A stretch of DNA of 64,000 bases from positions 1 through 64,000 of the forward strand of contig JAAMEZ010000047.1 in NCBI GenBank assembly GCA_013322215.1, given 5' to 3'. The first letter of the stretch is position 1. Every line of letters begins with the position of its first letter. Source of the DNA: Martinezella rhizogenes. Lineage in GTDB: Bacteria > Pseudomonadota > Alphaproteobacteria > Rhizobiales > Rhizobiaceae. Made by a program: the position numbers and the translations under genes. Under the pieces are notes generated by a model. That model was not told the origin of the DNA. It made no database searches and saw only the letters and a list, made by a program, of their open reading frames with translations. This document shows, in pieces, positions 16,539 through 25,595 of the stretch.

Positions 16539-17843
16539 CTAATGACTTTCCTGCTTCAACAGGCCGTCGATGGCATCCAGCTTCGAGCGGCTCGTCGTGA
16601 CGAATGCGTTGAACGAAGAGTCGGCCTCCTGCCGCCCTCCTTCCGGGGCGGGAGCCGCGTTTGCCGGGGCTCCCTGCTCAACACCCGCCGTGCCGGGAGA
16701 TTGGCCTCCCGCTTGATTCGTCACAGCAGCATCGTGTTCAGTCTTCTGTTGGTTGGGCAGGTTAGGAACATTGCCTTGCCCGAGGCTTGCAGCGTCGGGC
16801 GTGCGCAATATCTCCTGCGCCACCGCCTTTGCGGCGTCGCGCAGAGCCCGGTCGCGCGCATTCAGTTCACCCGCCGGCATCTGGTTCACATCGTTGATCG
16901 CCGACTTCAATTCAGGCGTGGATATGCCTGCCACGCCGCCATAGAAGTTCGCCAGCGCGCCAAAGGCATCGCTGCCGTCATTGGAGATCGCCTGAGCGCG
17001 GTTGGCTGCCAGCGCGGCGAGATCGGCTTTGCCGGCGATCGCGGCACGGCGTGCCATCCGCAGATAGATCTCCCGCTGTCTCGGCGGGTCCATGAAGGAC
17101 AGGATGTCGATGATGTCCTGCTGCTTGACATCGGAATCGTGATCCACCACCAGCTGCACGAAAAGATCGGCAAACTGACTGGCGTAGGGCGAATGCAGGA
17201 AGCGCCTGGTATAGCGCCGCGCATAGTCGAGCCCTTGCTGCACCATGCCCGCATCGGCGCATAGAGCCAGGGAGCGACGCAGCGCCGATTCCTCGACGAT
17301 CGTACCGGGCGCCATCAGCCGCGCCCAGTCGTAAAGCGGCAAGGCCGCCTTGGCGTTCTTGCCCGACATCACATTGCCGGCAACCAGCGAGAGGTAGGGA
17401 CCGATCGGTTTGTCGCGATATTCCTTGGAGATATCGACAAGCGTGTTGACGACTAGCAGACCCTTGCCGTTCAGATATTTCCTGAGAACATCTGCAACGC
17501 GATTGTCGAAATTGCCATTGACGTCGCGCGACATCAGATATTCGAGCGTTTCGGGATTGCCGCCGCTCATGGCGTAGATCAAGGCCGCATCAACATTGCG
17601 GTTGTCCTCGAAGACTGATTTATCCGCATTGCGCAAGCGCTCGTCTATGGTGGCGAGCAGAAAGCGCTGCATCTCTCCGGCGGAACTGTCACCCGCGACA
17701 ACGGAATCCTGGACGAATTCGAGCGAGCGCAGCATCTTGTAGAGCGGCAGACTGTCCTGCCCCTCGGCGCTTGCAACCCCCGGCATCAACATGCCGAGGG
17801 TAAGCGTGAGCGCAAGGTGATGACGATGCTGTTTGCGCGCCAT
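16539..17843 (-). CDS. motC: MotC, periplasmic motility protein
   Basis: 434-aa protein with a signal peptide (LALTLTLGMLMPGVASA), specific to rhizobia. In S. meliloti MotC binds the periplasmic part of MotB and is needed for motor rotation; its own chaperone MotE is encoded at 32003-32542. The body is a helical repeat-like region (about 30-320, e.g. YMLSRDVNGNF-like and LYDWARLMAPGTIVEES), followed by a Q/P/A-rich segment and a short helix. It lies 3 bp after motB. Confidence 0.93.
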   Translation of the reverse strand: MARKQHRHHLALTLTLGMLMPGVASAEGQDSLPLYKMLRSLEFVQDSVVAGDSSAGEMQRFLLATIDERLRNADKSVFEDNRNVDAALIYAMSGGNPETLEYLMSRDVNGNFDNRVADVLRKYLNGKGLLVVNTLVDISKEYRDKPIGPYLSLVAGNVMSGKNAKAALPLYDWARLMAPGTIVEESALRRSLALCADAGMVQQGLDYARRYTRRFLHSPYASQFADLFVQLVVDHDSDVKQQDIIDILSFMDPPRQREIYLRMARRAAIAGKADLAALAANRAQAISNDGSDAFGALANFYGGVAGISTPELKSAINDVNQMPAGELNARDRALRDAAKAVAQEILRTPDAASLGQGNVPNLPNQQKTEHDAAVTNQAGGQSPGTAGVEQGAPANAAPAPEGGRQEADSSFNAFVTTSRSKLDAIDGLLKQESH

Positions 17844-17846
17844 GGA

Positions 17847-19274
17847 CTATCCCTGCTTGCCTTGGGACTTGCCCTTGCCTGAAGCGGGCTTCGTGGGAGC
17901 TTGCGTTCCCGAAGCCGCGGGGTCCGTCGCCGCCTGGTTCGAGGGGTTAGCGATCAGGATCTCGATACGGCGGTTGGCATCGTTGAAAGGATCGTCGGGC
18001 AGCTTCAGACGCCGGTCCGCAAAACCGGAAACTTGAACTATCCGCTTTTCGTCCAGCCCGCCGCTCGTCAGCATGTAATAGGCACTCTGGGCGCGATCGA
18101 GCGACAGACGCCAATTGTCGTTGCGGCCGCCGACCATATAGGGGCGCCCGTCGGTATGACCGCGGATCAGGATCGATCCCTTCTGTTCCGCCAGGATCTT
18201 TCCGATCTTTTCCATCGCCAGCACCATTTCGCGCCGGGGAACCGCCGAACCGATATTGAACATGGGATCGTTGGTCTGATCAGAGATGGTGACAAGCACA
18301 CCGCCTTCCGCGGCGCTAACCTGCAGCCCCTCGGCCAACTGACCGGCAACGCCCTTGATCTCGGCCTGGATCGCCTGCTGCAGATCCTTGGCTTCCTGCT
18401 GCTGTGCCTTGGTCGGTTGAACATCCTTGTTCTGGGGCAAAGCGGCATTGTCCTCAGGTGCGGAGGCATCGCTCTGCGCCATGGCCTTGGCAACCTGTTG
18501 AGCCTGCGTCTGCTTGTCCTGCTGTTTGCCGGTCGCCTGCTGCTCGCTCACCGTCGGCTGCTGTTCAGGCATCTGCGGCTGATCGGCCGGCTGGCCGGCA
18601 TCGGCCGCCGTTGCCTTCGACAAGGCGATGACTTCGCCCTTGGGCGATTGATCCGACTTGGCGGACTGTTCCTCGTTCGCCTTCTTCGAGGCGCTCGAAA
18701 CCTGCACCTGCTTGGTCCAGAAATCCGGATCGAATGGATCGCGATAGGCCTGACCACCATCCGCACCGGTCGCCGGACCTGATTGGGCCGCTCCACCGTC
18801 GCCCTTGGCGCTGACATTGGCCTGCTGACCGACTTCCTGTGCGATCTCGGCCAGGACCGAATAAGGATTCTCGAAGAAATCCGCTTCGGAATAGTTCGTC
18901 TGGTCGCCCGAGGTCGAGGTCAGGTCTTCGCCGGTCTTGGCCGACTTGCCGTCGTTCGGCTTATCCTGAGCCTTATCCGACTTCTGCTGGTTCTTTTCGC
19001 CTTGCGCCTGATCGACGGGCTTCTTGAGGCCCTTTTCCGTCGGCTTCTCGTCGGCGAGCTTGATAGGATTGAAATAGGAGGCGACCGAGGCCTTCGTCTC
19101 CTCGTTGGCGGCGTTCACCAGCCACATGACAAGGAAGAAGGCCATCATGGCCGTCATGAAGTCGGCATAGGCGATTTTCCACGCGCCGCCATGGCCGCCT
19201 TCGTGATCGCCGCCGCCGTGGCGCTTGACGATGATGATCTCATGCTTGCCGTGATTTTGATCGCCGTCGCTCAT
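17847..19274 (-). CDS. motB: MotB, flagellar stator protein
   Basis: 475-aa stator subunit, longer than enteric MotB (about 308 aa). The single membrane segment carries the proton-binding Asp38 in YADFMTAMMAFFLVMWLVN. A long Q/K/A-rich linker (about 70-300) follows, and the OmpA-like peptidoglycan-binding domain (about 330-450) has LIRGHTDGRPYMVGGRNDNW and DDPFNDANRRIEILI. It overlaps the fliH-like stop by 4 bp. Its partner motA is in another operon (39338-40210). Confidence 0.96.
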   Translation of the reverse strand: MSDGDQNHGKHEIIIVKRHGGGDHEGGHGGAWKIAYADFMTAMMAFFLVMWLVNAANEETKASVASYFNPIKLADEKPTEKGLKKPVDQAQGEKNQQKSDKAQDKPNDGKSAKTGEDLTSTSGDQTNYSEADFFENPYSVLAEIAQEVGQQANVSAKGDGGAAQSGPATGADGGQAYRDPFDPDFWTKQVQVSSASKKANEEQSAKSDQSPKGEVIALSKATAADAGQPADQPQMPEQQPTVSEQQATGKQQDKQTQAQQVAKAMAQSDASAPEDNAALPQNKDVQPTKAQQQEAKDLQQAIQAEIKGVAGQLAEGLQVSAAEGGVLVTISDQTNDPMFNIGSAVPRREMVLAMEKIGKILAEQKGSILIRGHTDGRPYMVGGRNDNWRLSLDRAQSAYYMLTSGGLDEKRIVQVSGFADRRLKLPDDPFNDANRRIEILIANPSNQAATDPAASGTQAPTKPASGKGKSQGKQG

Positions 19275-19903
19275 TTCAGGATCTCTTTCAAGCTAGCGGC
19301 CCAGGCGGACATGCGGGTGACGAGAACGCTCTCGCCGATCGTGACGGTGAGATCGACATCCTGAGCCTCGACGTGGCGCAACAACGCGCCGTCATCGCCG
19401 AGATGGCTGTAGAGAACCTCGAAGAGATGGTGCGGACCACTGACCGAGATCGGCCCGACGCTGCCATCGAGGATCGCAGCCCTGACCAGCTCGGCAAGAT
19501 CGGCGACGGCCTTGGCCGTCAGCGTCTCGGTCATGATCGGCGCAAGAATGGCGGCAGCTTCCGTGCTGATCGCCTGCCCGAGCATCGTGGCAATGCGCGT
19601 CATATCGGCAGCGATCTTTTCCGCCGCCTGCTCTTCGTAGCGTATCCGCAGCGCATCCATTTCTGCCCGAAACGACTGGGCCATGCCGTCGATCTCGGCC
19701 TGATGCTTTAGTGTCAGTTCCTGGGTCGCTGCCTCATGCCCTTCCGCATAGGCAACGCGGCGCTCGGCCTCGACATCAACGGGCGGCTCGAGCGGGCTTT
19801 CGGGAAATTCGACCGGTTCCGCAAAGGCCATATCCTCGACATGAGGCGGCGGAACCTGTTCGGCGCTGAAATCCTTGAGATATCGGGACAAAGTCAAGCT
19901 CAC
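19271..19903 (-). CDS. FliH-like export ATPase regulator
   Basis: 210-aa cytosolic protein with a charged, heptad-like central coiled coil (about 60-120: AYAEGHEAATQELTLKHQAE and similar) and a compact C-terminal domain (LTAKAVADLAELVRAAILDG; DLTVTIGESVL). Layout and position at the head of the motB operon fit FliH, which binds and restrains FliI. Direct identity to enteric FliH is low. The GTG at 19903 is preferred, since GGAG lies 8 bases upstream; longer forms start at 20023. First gene of the fliH-like-motB-motC-fliK-SLT operon, whose promoter should lie in 19904-20146. Confidence 0.7.
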   Translation of the reverse strand: MSLTLSRYLKDFSAEQVPPPHVEDMAFAEPVEFPESPLEPPVDVEAERRVAYAEGHEAATQELTLKHQAEIDGMAQSFRAEMDALRIRYEEQAAEKIAADMTRIATMLGQAISTEAAAILAPIMTETLTAKAVADLAELVRAAILDGSVGPISVSGPHHLFEVLYSHLGDDGALLRHVEAQDVDLTVTIGESVLVTRMSAWAASLKEILK

Positions 19904-20146
19904 GCGCGCATCTCCCCATTCGCGTCGCAGAGACGCTGCAAGTCGATGCCGACAGCCGGCCGATCCATTCCCATTCTCAAAACGTCGATCATCACGCTTC
20001 CGGTTTCCGTCCTCAGGCAGCACCTTCCGGGACTAATGTCACCGGCACATTGCGCAGCCAAGCCACTGCGAAGGACCGTAGGCAGTCAAACTTGTGCGAG
20101 GATGAATGCAATGCGGTATTGCCGATCGGACGGTGCCGCCCGGCAA

Positions 20147-21127
20147 TCATTTCGATTGGAGAATAATCAACACCTTGCTCGCCATGCTATTGGCGATCGA
20201 CAAAGCCTGCACGCCCATCTGCTGCGCCGTCTGCAGGGCGCTCTGCCGCGCTGAGGCCTCTTCCATATTCGTGTCGACGAGATCGCCGACGCTGCTCTTG
20301 ATGGCATCGCTGAGCTTGGAAATGTAATCCGATTGATCGTCGATATTCGACTTCATCAGACCCAATGTCGAATCCGCTGATGTTGCCGATTTCAGGAGCG
20401 AATTGGTGACATTGATCATGTCGGTCAGTTCGTCATCGGTCGTGCTGCTCGATAACGCGATTTCGGTTCCACCCGTCGGCGTCGTGCCGCCGGTGGCGGA
20501 GAGGAGGTAATAGTTGCGAGGCGTGCTGCTGCCGCTGCTCGAAGTATCGAATGTGCTTGCATCGACATTCTTCGTCAACAAACCGCGCTCGGGTTTGACG
20601 GTATCGACCATCAAGGTCTGCGAGCTGTCATAGCCGATCGTCGTGAAGCTGATCTGGCCGCCCGTTCCACGCGTGAAGTTGCTGATCACCGACTGCTGCG
20701 TGGAGGGCTGCTGCTCCGTATTATAGAGCCAGTTCTCGCCGGAAAAGGATGCCGACTGGGTGACGGACTGCAGCTGATTCTTGAGCTGTTGAATGTCAGA
20801 ATTGACGGCAGTCTTGTCGGTGCCTGGCTCCTTTGCCGAAACCAGCTTGGACTGAATCTGGGTCAGCAGACTGACGACCGTATCCATGGCGGTGGATGCG
20901 GTATCGACCTTGGAGGCGCCGAGGCCTAGCGCATCCGTAATCGTGGAAAGGCTGCTCTGGTCCGAGCGCATGGTGGTCGCCATCGACCAATAGGTGGGAT
21001 CGTCGCTCGCCGTCTGGATGCTGTAACCGGACGAGACCTGCTGCTGCACGACATCGAGATCTTTGTTGATACCGCGCAACACGGTCAGCGCCGCCGACGT
21101 GGTAGGATTCGTCGTCACATTGCTCAT
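20147..21127 (-). CDS. Flagellin paralogue, divergent
   Basis: 326-aa flagellin, the most divergent of the four. N-terminal helix TTSAALTVLRGINKDLDVVQ with TASDDPTYWSMATTMRSDQS, and C-terminal MEEASARQSALQTAQQMGVQ ending in LSIANSMASKVLIILQSK. The surface domain is T/S/G-rich (about 195-235). The start at 21127 is the ATG that begins the conserved flagellin helix; an upstream ATG at 21199 is not typical. It is a secondary filament subunit, first in the array by position but separately promoted (see leader element). Confidence 0.93.
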   Translation of the reverse strand: MSNVTTNPTTSAALTVLRGINKDLDVVQQQVSSGYSIQTASDDPTYWSMATTMRSDQSSLSTITDALGLGASKVDTASTAMDTVVSLLTQIQSKLVSAKEPGTDKTAVNSDIQQLKNQLQSVTQSASFSGENWLYNTEQQPSTQQSVISNFTRGTGGQISFTTIGYDSSQTLMVDTVKPERGLLTKNVDASTFDTSSSGSSTPRNYYLLSATGGTTPTGGTEIALSSSTTDDELTDMINVTNSLLKSATSADSTLGLMKSNIDDQSDYISKLSDAIKSSVGDLVDTNMEEASARQSALQTAQQMGVQALSIANSMASKVLIILQSK

Positions 21128-21159
21128 CTGAAAATCCGTAGTTCCATTGGGACTGGCAA

Positions 21160-21196
21160 GCCGGACCGATCCGGCAGCAACGATTGGCCTCATGCC
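21160..21196 (-). promoter_or_regulatory. Conserved leader hairpin of flagellin gene 1
   Basis: Perfect stem GCCGGA/TCCGGC with 4-base loop (21160-21175), 17 bp from a GGCATGA box on the upstream side (21190-21196). The same CCGG-N-CCGG plus CATGC arrangement precedes all four flagellin genes. Function unknown; possible promoter core or FlbT target in the mRNA. Confidence 0.5.
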
Positions 21197-21383
21197 CACC
21201 AGCGGGAGATATCCCAGCGCGGCCCGTCGCTAGAGCGCAGTCCGGCAATCGCTTGGAAGGAGAACGAAGGCCGGATCTGCGCAGAGACTGCAAATCAATT
21301 AGCGACAACGTTAACAAAAGCTTATACGCGGCGACAAGAGGGAAATGCCGCCGCGCCATTTCAACGCAAGCTCCAGTCAAGGC

Positions 21384-22304
21384 TCACTTGAAGAGAGCAA
21401 GAACATTCTGCGCGCTGGTGTTGGCAATCTGCAGCGACTGGATGGCCAGCTGCTGCTGGGTCTGCAGCGCCGAGAGCCTGCTTGATTCTTCTTCCATATC
21501 CGCGTCGACGAGTTTGCCGACACCAGAATCGATGGTATCGCGAAGGGTGGAGACGAAGCTCGTCTGCAGATCGATGCGGGTGGAGAGAGAGCCGAGCTGC
21601 GAAGCCGTGCTGTTCATGGCGTTGAGGGCGCCCTGCACCAGGTTCATCGCCAAACCGATATCGCCGCTCGTCATGTTGGTGATATCGAGGCTGAAGACGG
21701 AATAGTCGTTGCCGCTGATGGTCTGCTTGCTGCCGAGGATGCCCGAGCTCGTGTCGATCGTTCCGCTGCTGTTCGCGCCGAACAGGACGTTGCCCTGCGA
21801 GCCGGTATCGAAGGCATAGCTGGTGCTGTTGACGGAAACCGTACCGTCATTGTTGCGCACGAAGGAGGAGACGACGGAGGCAGAGGCGCCACTGGCCGCA
21901 TACATCCAGTTCTGTCCGGAGAAGGAAGCGGATTGCGCAATGCTCTCCAGCTGCTGTTGCAGCTGCGTGACCTCTTCCTGGACGTCAGCCTTCGATACGC
22001 TGTTTTCCGTTGCCGCGACGAGCTTGTCCTTGATCTGCTGAACGACGGTGATGGCATTGTCCATCGCCGTATAGGCCGTATCGACCTTGGCCGCACCCAG
22101 GCCCAATGCGTCCGAGACGGCTGAAAGCGCACTATTATCGGAGCGCATGGTGGTCGCGATCGACCAATAGGCGGCATTGTCGGCTGCCTTGGCCACTTTG
22201 TAGCCCGAGGAAACGCGGCTCTGCGTATCCTGCAGATTCGTGTTGATGGAGCGCAGGGTCTGGAGGGCGGACATCGCCGCGTCGTTAGTGAGGATGCTGG
22301 TCAT
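21384..22304 (-). CDS. Flagellin
   Basis: 306-aa flagellin, intermediate between the divergent copy and the two near-identical ones. N-terminus MTSILTNDAAMSALQTLRSI; DNAAYWSIATTMRSDNSALS; C-terminus ending LQIANTSAQNVLALFK. The exposed centre is short, as usual in complex rhizobial filaments. The ATG at 22304 follows GGGGCAC; the 22367 ATG is an artefact of the open upstream frame. It is transcribed away from the decarboxylase gene that starts 456 bp away. Confidence 0.95.
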   Translation of the reverse strand: MTSILTNDAAMSALQTLRSINTNLQDTQSRVSSGYKVAKAADNAAYWSIATTMRSDNSALSAVSDALGLGAAKVDTAYTAMDNAITVVQQIKDKLVAATENSVSKADVQEEVTQLQQQLESIAQSASFSGQNWMYAASGASASVVSSFVRNNDGTVSVNSTSYAFDTGSQGNVLFGANSSGTIDTSSGILGSKQTISGNDYSVFSLDITNMTSGDIGLAMNLVQGALNAMNSTASQLGSLSTRIDLQTSFVSTLRDTIDSGVGKLVDADMEEESSRLSALQTQQQLAIQSLQIANTSAQNVLALFK

Positions 22305-22760
22305 CGAAAAGTGCCCCTTATGGCTGAATTTGGAAGGGACATTCCGGTCTGCGGCCGGGAACGGCAATCAGCCTCATGCTTGTTAACCGCCTCTTAGGAG
22401 AGGTTAACCAACCGTTGCGCTAGCTGCAACTGACAGGAATAGGGTTAATAAAAGATTAATGCCGACCACAAAAGTTAACGGAATCATCCTTTCCGTTAAA
22501 AGACCATCAGGCCGCGCGCCATCGTTCTACGCCACCCTCCGTTGAACCTGGGAGGGATCCATCCGCACAGCGTGCGCCGACGTGCCACTTTCGCCCGGAT
22601 ATCATCCGTTCGACGGGCAGCAAGAGACCGCAAGTCAGCCTCGCGCCACCTTCGGCGTCGTAGATAGCCGCTATCCGTCCAATGTCGGACGAAGACGGCC
22701 GTCATCCCCAGCGGCATTCCGGCGATGGTGTCGGCAGCGGCGGCCATATGCGAGGTTGAG
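22305..22760. promoter_or_regulatory. Divergent intergenic region flagellin 2 / decarboxylase, with flagellin leader
   Basis: 456 bp without a gene. On the minus side it holds the conserved CCGG...CCGG leader (about 22345-22358), the GCATGA box at about 22374-22379 and an inverted repeat GTTAACC / GGTTAAC (22382-22408). The remaining 300 bp toward the decarboxylase gene show no motif that I recognise; the plus-strand promoter must be there. Confidence 0.5.
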
Positions 22761-24248
22761 ATGTTCAGTTTGCAGGACGCCGGACGGGCGGCGGTTGATC
22801 GCCAAGAGCGAACAAGCCTCGACCCCGACGACTGGCAGGCTCTGCGCAGGCAGGGTCACCAGATGCTCGACGACATGTTCGATCATCTCCAGACGCTCGG
22901 AACGAAACCCGTCTGGCAACATGCCCCCTCCTCCATCCGCGCCCTGTTCGATGTACCATTGCCGGTCGAATCCAGCGACCTGGCCGAAGTCCACGCCATC
23001 TTTCGGGAAAATATCCTCCCCTATGGCAGCGGCAACATTCATCCCGGTTTCATGGGCTGGGTCCAGGGCGGCGGCACCGTTACCGGCATGCTGGCCGAAA
23101 TGCTCGCCGGCGGGCTGAATGCCAATCTCGGCGGGCGCGACCATATGCCGATCGAAGTCGAGCGCCAGATCATCCGCTGGACGCGCGAGATCTTCTCCTT
23201 TCCGGAAACGGCCGGCGGCATTTTCCTCACCGGCGCATCGCAAGCCAATTTCGTCGCATTACAGATTGCCAGATGCCGGAAGCTCGGCCGCGATGTGCGT
23301 GCAACCGGTCTGTCCGACGAATCCCGGCTCGTCGCCTATGCCTCGAACGAGGTTCATGGCTGTGTTCCCCGCGCTTTCGAAATGTCCGGTATCGGCAGCG
23401 ATCAGCTCCGGCGCATAGCCGTCAATAACCTTGGTCAGATCGATATCGGCGCGCTGGAACAGGCGATCCTTCGCGACAGGCGGGAAGGTCTTGTGCCGTT
23501 CCTCGTCATCGGCAGTGCGGGAACGGTCAATACCGGAGCCGTCGACGACCTCGCCGGTTTGCGGCATATCGCCGACACTTACGATCTTCATTTTCACGTC
23601 GACGGCGCGCTGGGTGCCCTCGGCGTATTGAGCTCTGACCTCGCGCATCTGTTTGCGGGGATCGACAGCTGCGATTCGCTCGCCTTCGATTTCCACAAAT
23701 GGGGCCAGGTGCCCTATGATGCCGGTTTCCTGCTTGTGCGGGACAGCGAATGGCAGCGGCAGACCTTTGCTTCGGATGCCGCCTATCTCAGCCGTGCAGC
23801 CACCGGGCTTGCCGGCGGAGACTGGTGGCCCTGCGACTACGGCCCGGATCTGTCGCGCGGCTTCAGGGCGCTGAAGACCTGGTTCACGCTGAAAACCTAC
23901 GGCGTCAAAGCTCTGGGGGACGCGATGAGCGCCAACTGCAGGCTGGCCCGCAGGCTGGCCGAGCGCATCGAACAGGAACCTCATCTGACATTGCTCGCAC
24001 CGGTCGCGCTCAATATCGTCTGCTTCGCCTATGTCGGCGCGGACGGAACGATACCTGCGTCCATCAATTCCCAAATCGTCGAGCGGCTGCATGCCGAAGG
24101 CCGCGTCGCTCCATCCCTGACCCATCTGAACGGGCAGCCGGCAATCCGCGCCGCGATCGTGAACCACCGCACGCGTCAGGCGGATATCGACCAGCTCGTT
24201 CATAGCGTTTTGACGATCGGCTCCCGACAGGATCTCCCCCAATGCTGA
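22761..24248 (+). CDS. PLP-dependent group II amino-acid decarboxylase
   Basis: 495-aa cytosolic enzyme of the aromatic-L-amino-acid/glutamate decarboxylase (DDC) family. In order: substrate-site region YGSGNIHPGFMGWVQGGGTV; GGIFLTGASQANFVAL; the cofactor-binding FHVDGALGALGV with Asp; and the Schiff-base Lys in SLAFDFHKWGQVPYDAG. The ATG at 22761 follows GAGG with 5-base spacing; an earlier start at 22725 is less likely. The stop overlaps the next gene (ATGCTGA), so the two are translationally coupled. Substrate is unknown. Insertion on the opposite strand inside the flagellin array is unusual. Confidence 0.9.
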   Translation: MFSLQDAGRAAVDRQERTSLDPDDWQALRRQGHQMLDDMFDHLQTLGTKPVWQHAPSSIRALFDVPLPVESSDLAEVHAIFRENILPYGSGNIHPGFMGWVQGGGTVTGMLAEMLAGGLNANLGGRDHMPIEVERQIIRWTREIFSFPETAGGIFLTGASQANFVALQIARCRKLGRDVRATGLSDESRLVAYASNEVHGCVPRAFEMSGIGSDQLRRIAVNNLGQIDIGALEQAILRDRREGLVPFLVIGSAGTVNTGAVDDLAGLRHIADTYDLHFHVDGALGALGVLSSDLAHLFAGIDSCDSLAFDFHKWGQVPYDAGFLLVRDSEWQRQTFASDAAYLSRAATGLAGGDWWPCDYGPDLSRGFRALKTWFTLKTYGVKALGDAMSANCRLARRLAERIEQEPHLTLLAPVALNIVCFAYVGADGTIPASINSQIVERLHAEGRVAPSLTHLNGQPAIRAAIVNHRTRQADIDQLVHSVLTIGSRQDLPQC

Positions 24249-25492
24249 TGACCAAAGCCCCAACCATCGATCCAGCGCTCCCCAATACACTGGACGCTTC
24301 GCGAATTCTCGGCATGCAAAGAATCGTCTCGCTCGTCTATGCCGGCCGCGACGTGACGCCGCTATGGAACGAGCTCATGCAACGCGTGACGGCCGATTCG
24401 ACCGATGCGGCCGCATTCATGGACCTGGCGATCATCCTGCAAACGCTCGGCCGCACCGAAGAGGCACGCCAGATCCTGAAGAACGCCGTGCAGCTGCGGC
24501 GTGACTTCCGCGTGGTCCACGGCAACGGAACCGGACCGCGCCTTTTGGCCTTCGTCACCGAGGGTGATTTCATGGCCAATACGCCGCTGGATTTTCTGCT
24601 GGCGGGCAGCGATTGCGTGCTATGGCTGCGCTATGTCGACCTGCAAACCTCCGCACTCGTCGGTCTGCCGGATCATGACGTCGCCTTCATGGCGATCGGA
24701 GAGTCGACCGAAAACGCTCCGCTGCTCGCTCACATGCAGGGGCTGCTTGCCGGGTTCGACGGTCTGGTGATGAACCGCAATCCGGAACTGATCGCGAGGC
24801 TGACGCGCGACGGGGTGAGCGGAATGCTGGCGGGCGAACCGTCGATCCTCTCGCCCACCACCCATCGCGTATCGCGCGACGATCTCGCAGCCGTCGGCGC
24901 TGGCGCCAAGCAGCTGCAAGACTGCGCCCCGGGCCTTACCTTCCCGCTGGTCGTGCGCCCGCTCAGCACACATGCCGGTAATGGAATGGAGCGCATCTCC
25001 GATCCGGCCGAACTGGCAGCCTTTCTCGCGACACAGCCGGCACCAGAGCTATACGTGGCACCCTTCATCGATTTCCGTGGGGCGGACGGCTACTACAACA
25101 AGCAACGCGTCGTATTCATCGACGGCAAGGCCTTTGCCAGCCATATGGCGCTCTCTGATCACTGGATCGTGCACTATCTGAGCGCCGGCATGGGCCAGAG
25201 TGCGGAAAAGCGAGCGGTCGAGCAAGCGTGGATGGAGGATTTCGATCGCGACTTCGCCGTTCGCCACAAAGAGAGTTTTGCAGCGCTCTGCCGTCATATC
25301 AAGCTCGACTATTTCGGCATCGACTGCGCGGAACTTCCTGACGGTCGTCTGCTGGTATTCGAGCTAGACGTGGCAATGGTGGTCCACAATATGGATGACC
25401 CCATCGTCTATCCCTACAAGCAGGTTGCCATGCGCAAGCTGTTCGATGGCTTCGTCGATGCTGTCAGGCGAAAGGCTGATGTTGCGCTTTAG
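24242..25492 (+). CDS. TPR / ATP-grasp protein, possible amide or peptide ligase
   Basis: 416-aa cytosolic protein of no named family known to me. About residues 40-90 form a single TPR-like helix pair (AAAFMDLAIILQTLGRTEEA). The C-terminal half looks like an ATP-grasp fold: FPLVVRPLSTHAGNGMERI (nucleotide-binding strand and Gly loop), ELYVAPFIDFRGADGYY, QRVVFIDGKAF, and LDYFGIDCAELPDGRLLVFE followed by Asp-Val (metal-binding strand, usually E-x-N). ATP-grasp enzymes join a carboxylate to an amine or thiol. It overlaps the decarboxylase by 7 bp, so an amine made there could be its substrate. Function inferred only. Confidence 0.75.
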   Translation: MLMTKAPTIDPALPNTLDASRILGMQRIVSLVYAGRDVTPLWNELMQRVTADSTDAAAFMDLAIILQTLGRTEEARQILKNAVQLRRDFRVVHGNGTGPRLLAFVTEGDFMANTPLDFLLAGSDCVLWLRYVDLQTSALVGLPDHDVAFMAIGESTENAPLLAHMQGLLAGFDGLVMNRNPELIARLTRDGVSGMLAGEPSILSPTTHRVSRDDLAAVGAGAKQLQDCAPGLTFPLVVRPLSTHAGNGMERISDPAELAAFLATQPAPELYVAPFIDFRGADGYYNKQRVVFIDGKAFASHMALSDHWIVHYLSAGMGQSAEKRAVEQAWMEDFDRDFAVRHKESFAALCRHIKLDYFGIDCAELPDGRLLVFELDVAMVVHNMDDPIVYPYKQVAMRKLFDGFVDAVRRKADVAL

Positions 25493-25521
25493 GCCGTAAC
25501 TGCGCGGTGCCGAAACGAAAA

Positions 25522-25545
25522 CCGCGCCCTCCGGAGAAGGCGCGG
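25522..25545 (-). terminator. Intrinsic terminator behind flagellin 3
   Basis: CCGCGCC/GGCGCGG stem with a 10-base loop, followed on the minus strand by TTTTCGTTT. It lies 51 bp past the flagellin stop, and may also stop the convergent ATP-grasp transcript. Confidence 0.75.
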
Positions 25546-25595
25546 CAAGATCGTTTTCCTGTATGACCAGCCAACGCGTGGCCGGGCGCTTCCTA

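Noticed and set aside
20098..20146. Weak hairpin ATTGCCG/CGGCAAT behind flagellin 1 as terminator
   Set aside because: Short interrupted stem, no T run; not counted.
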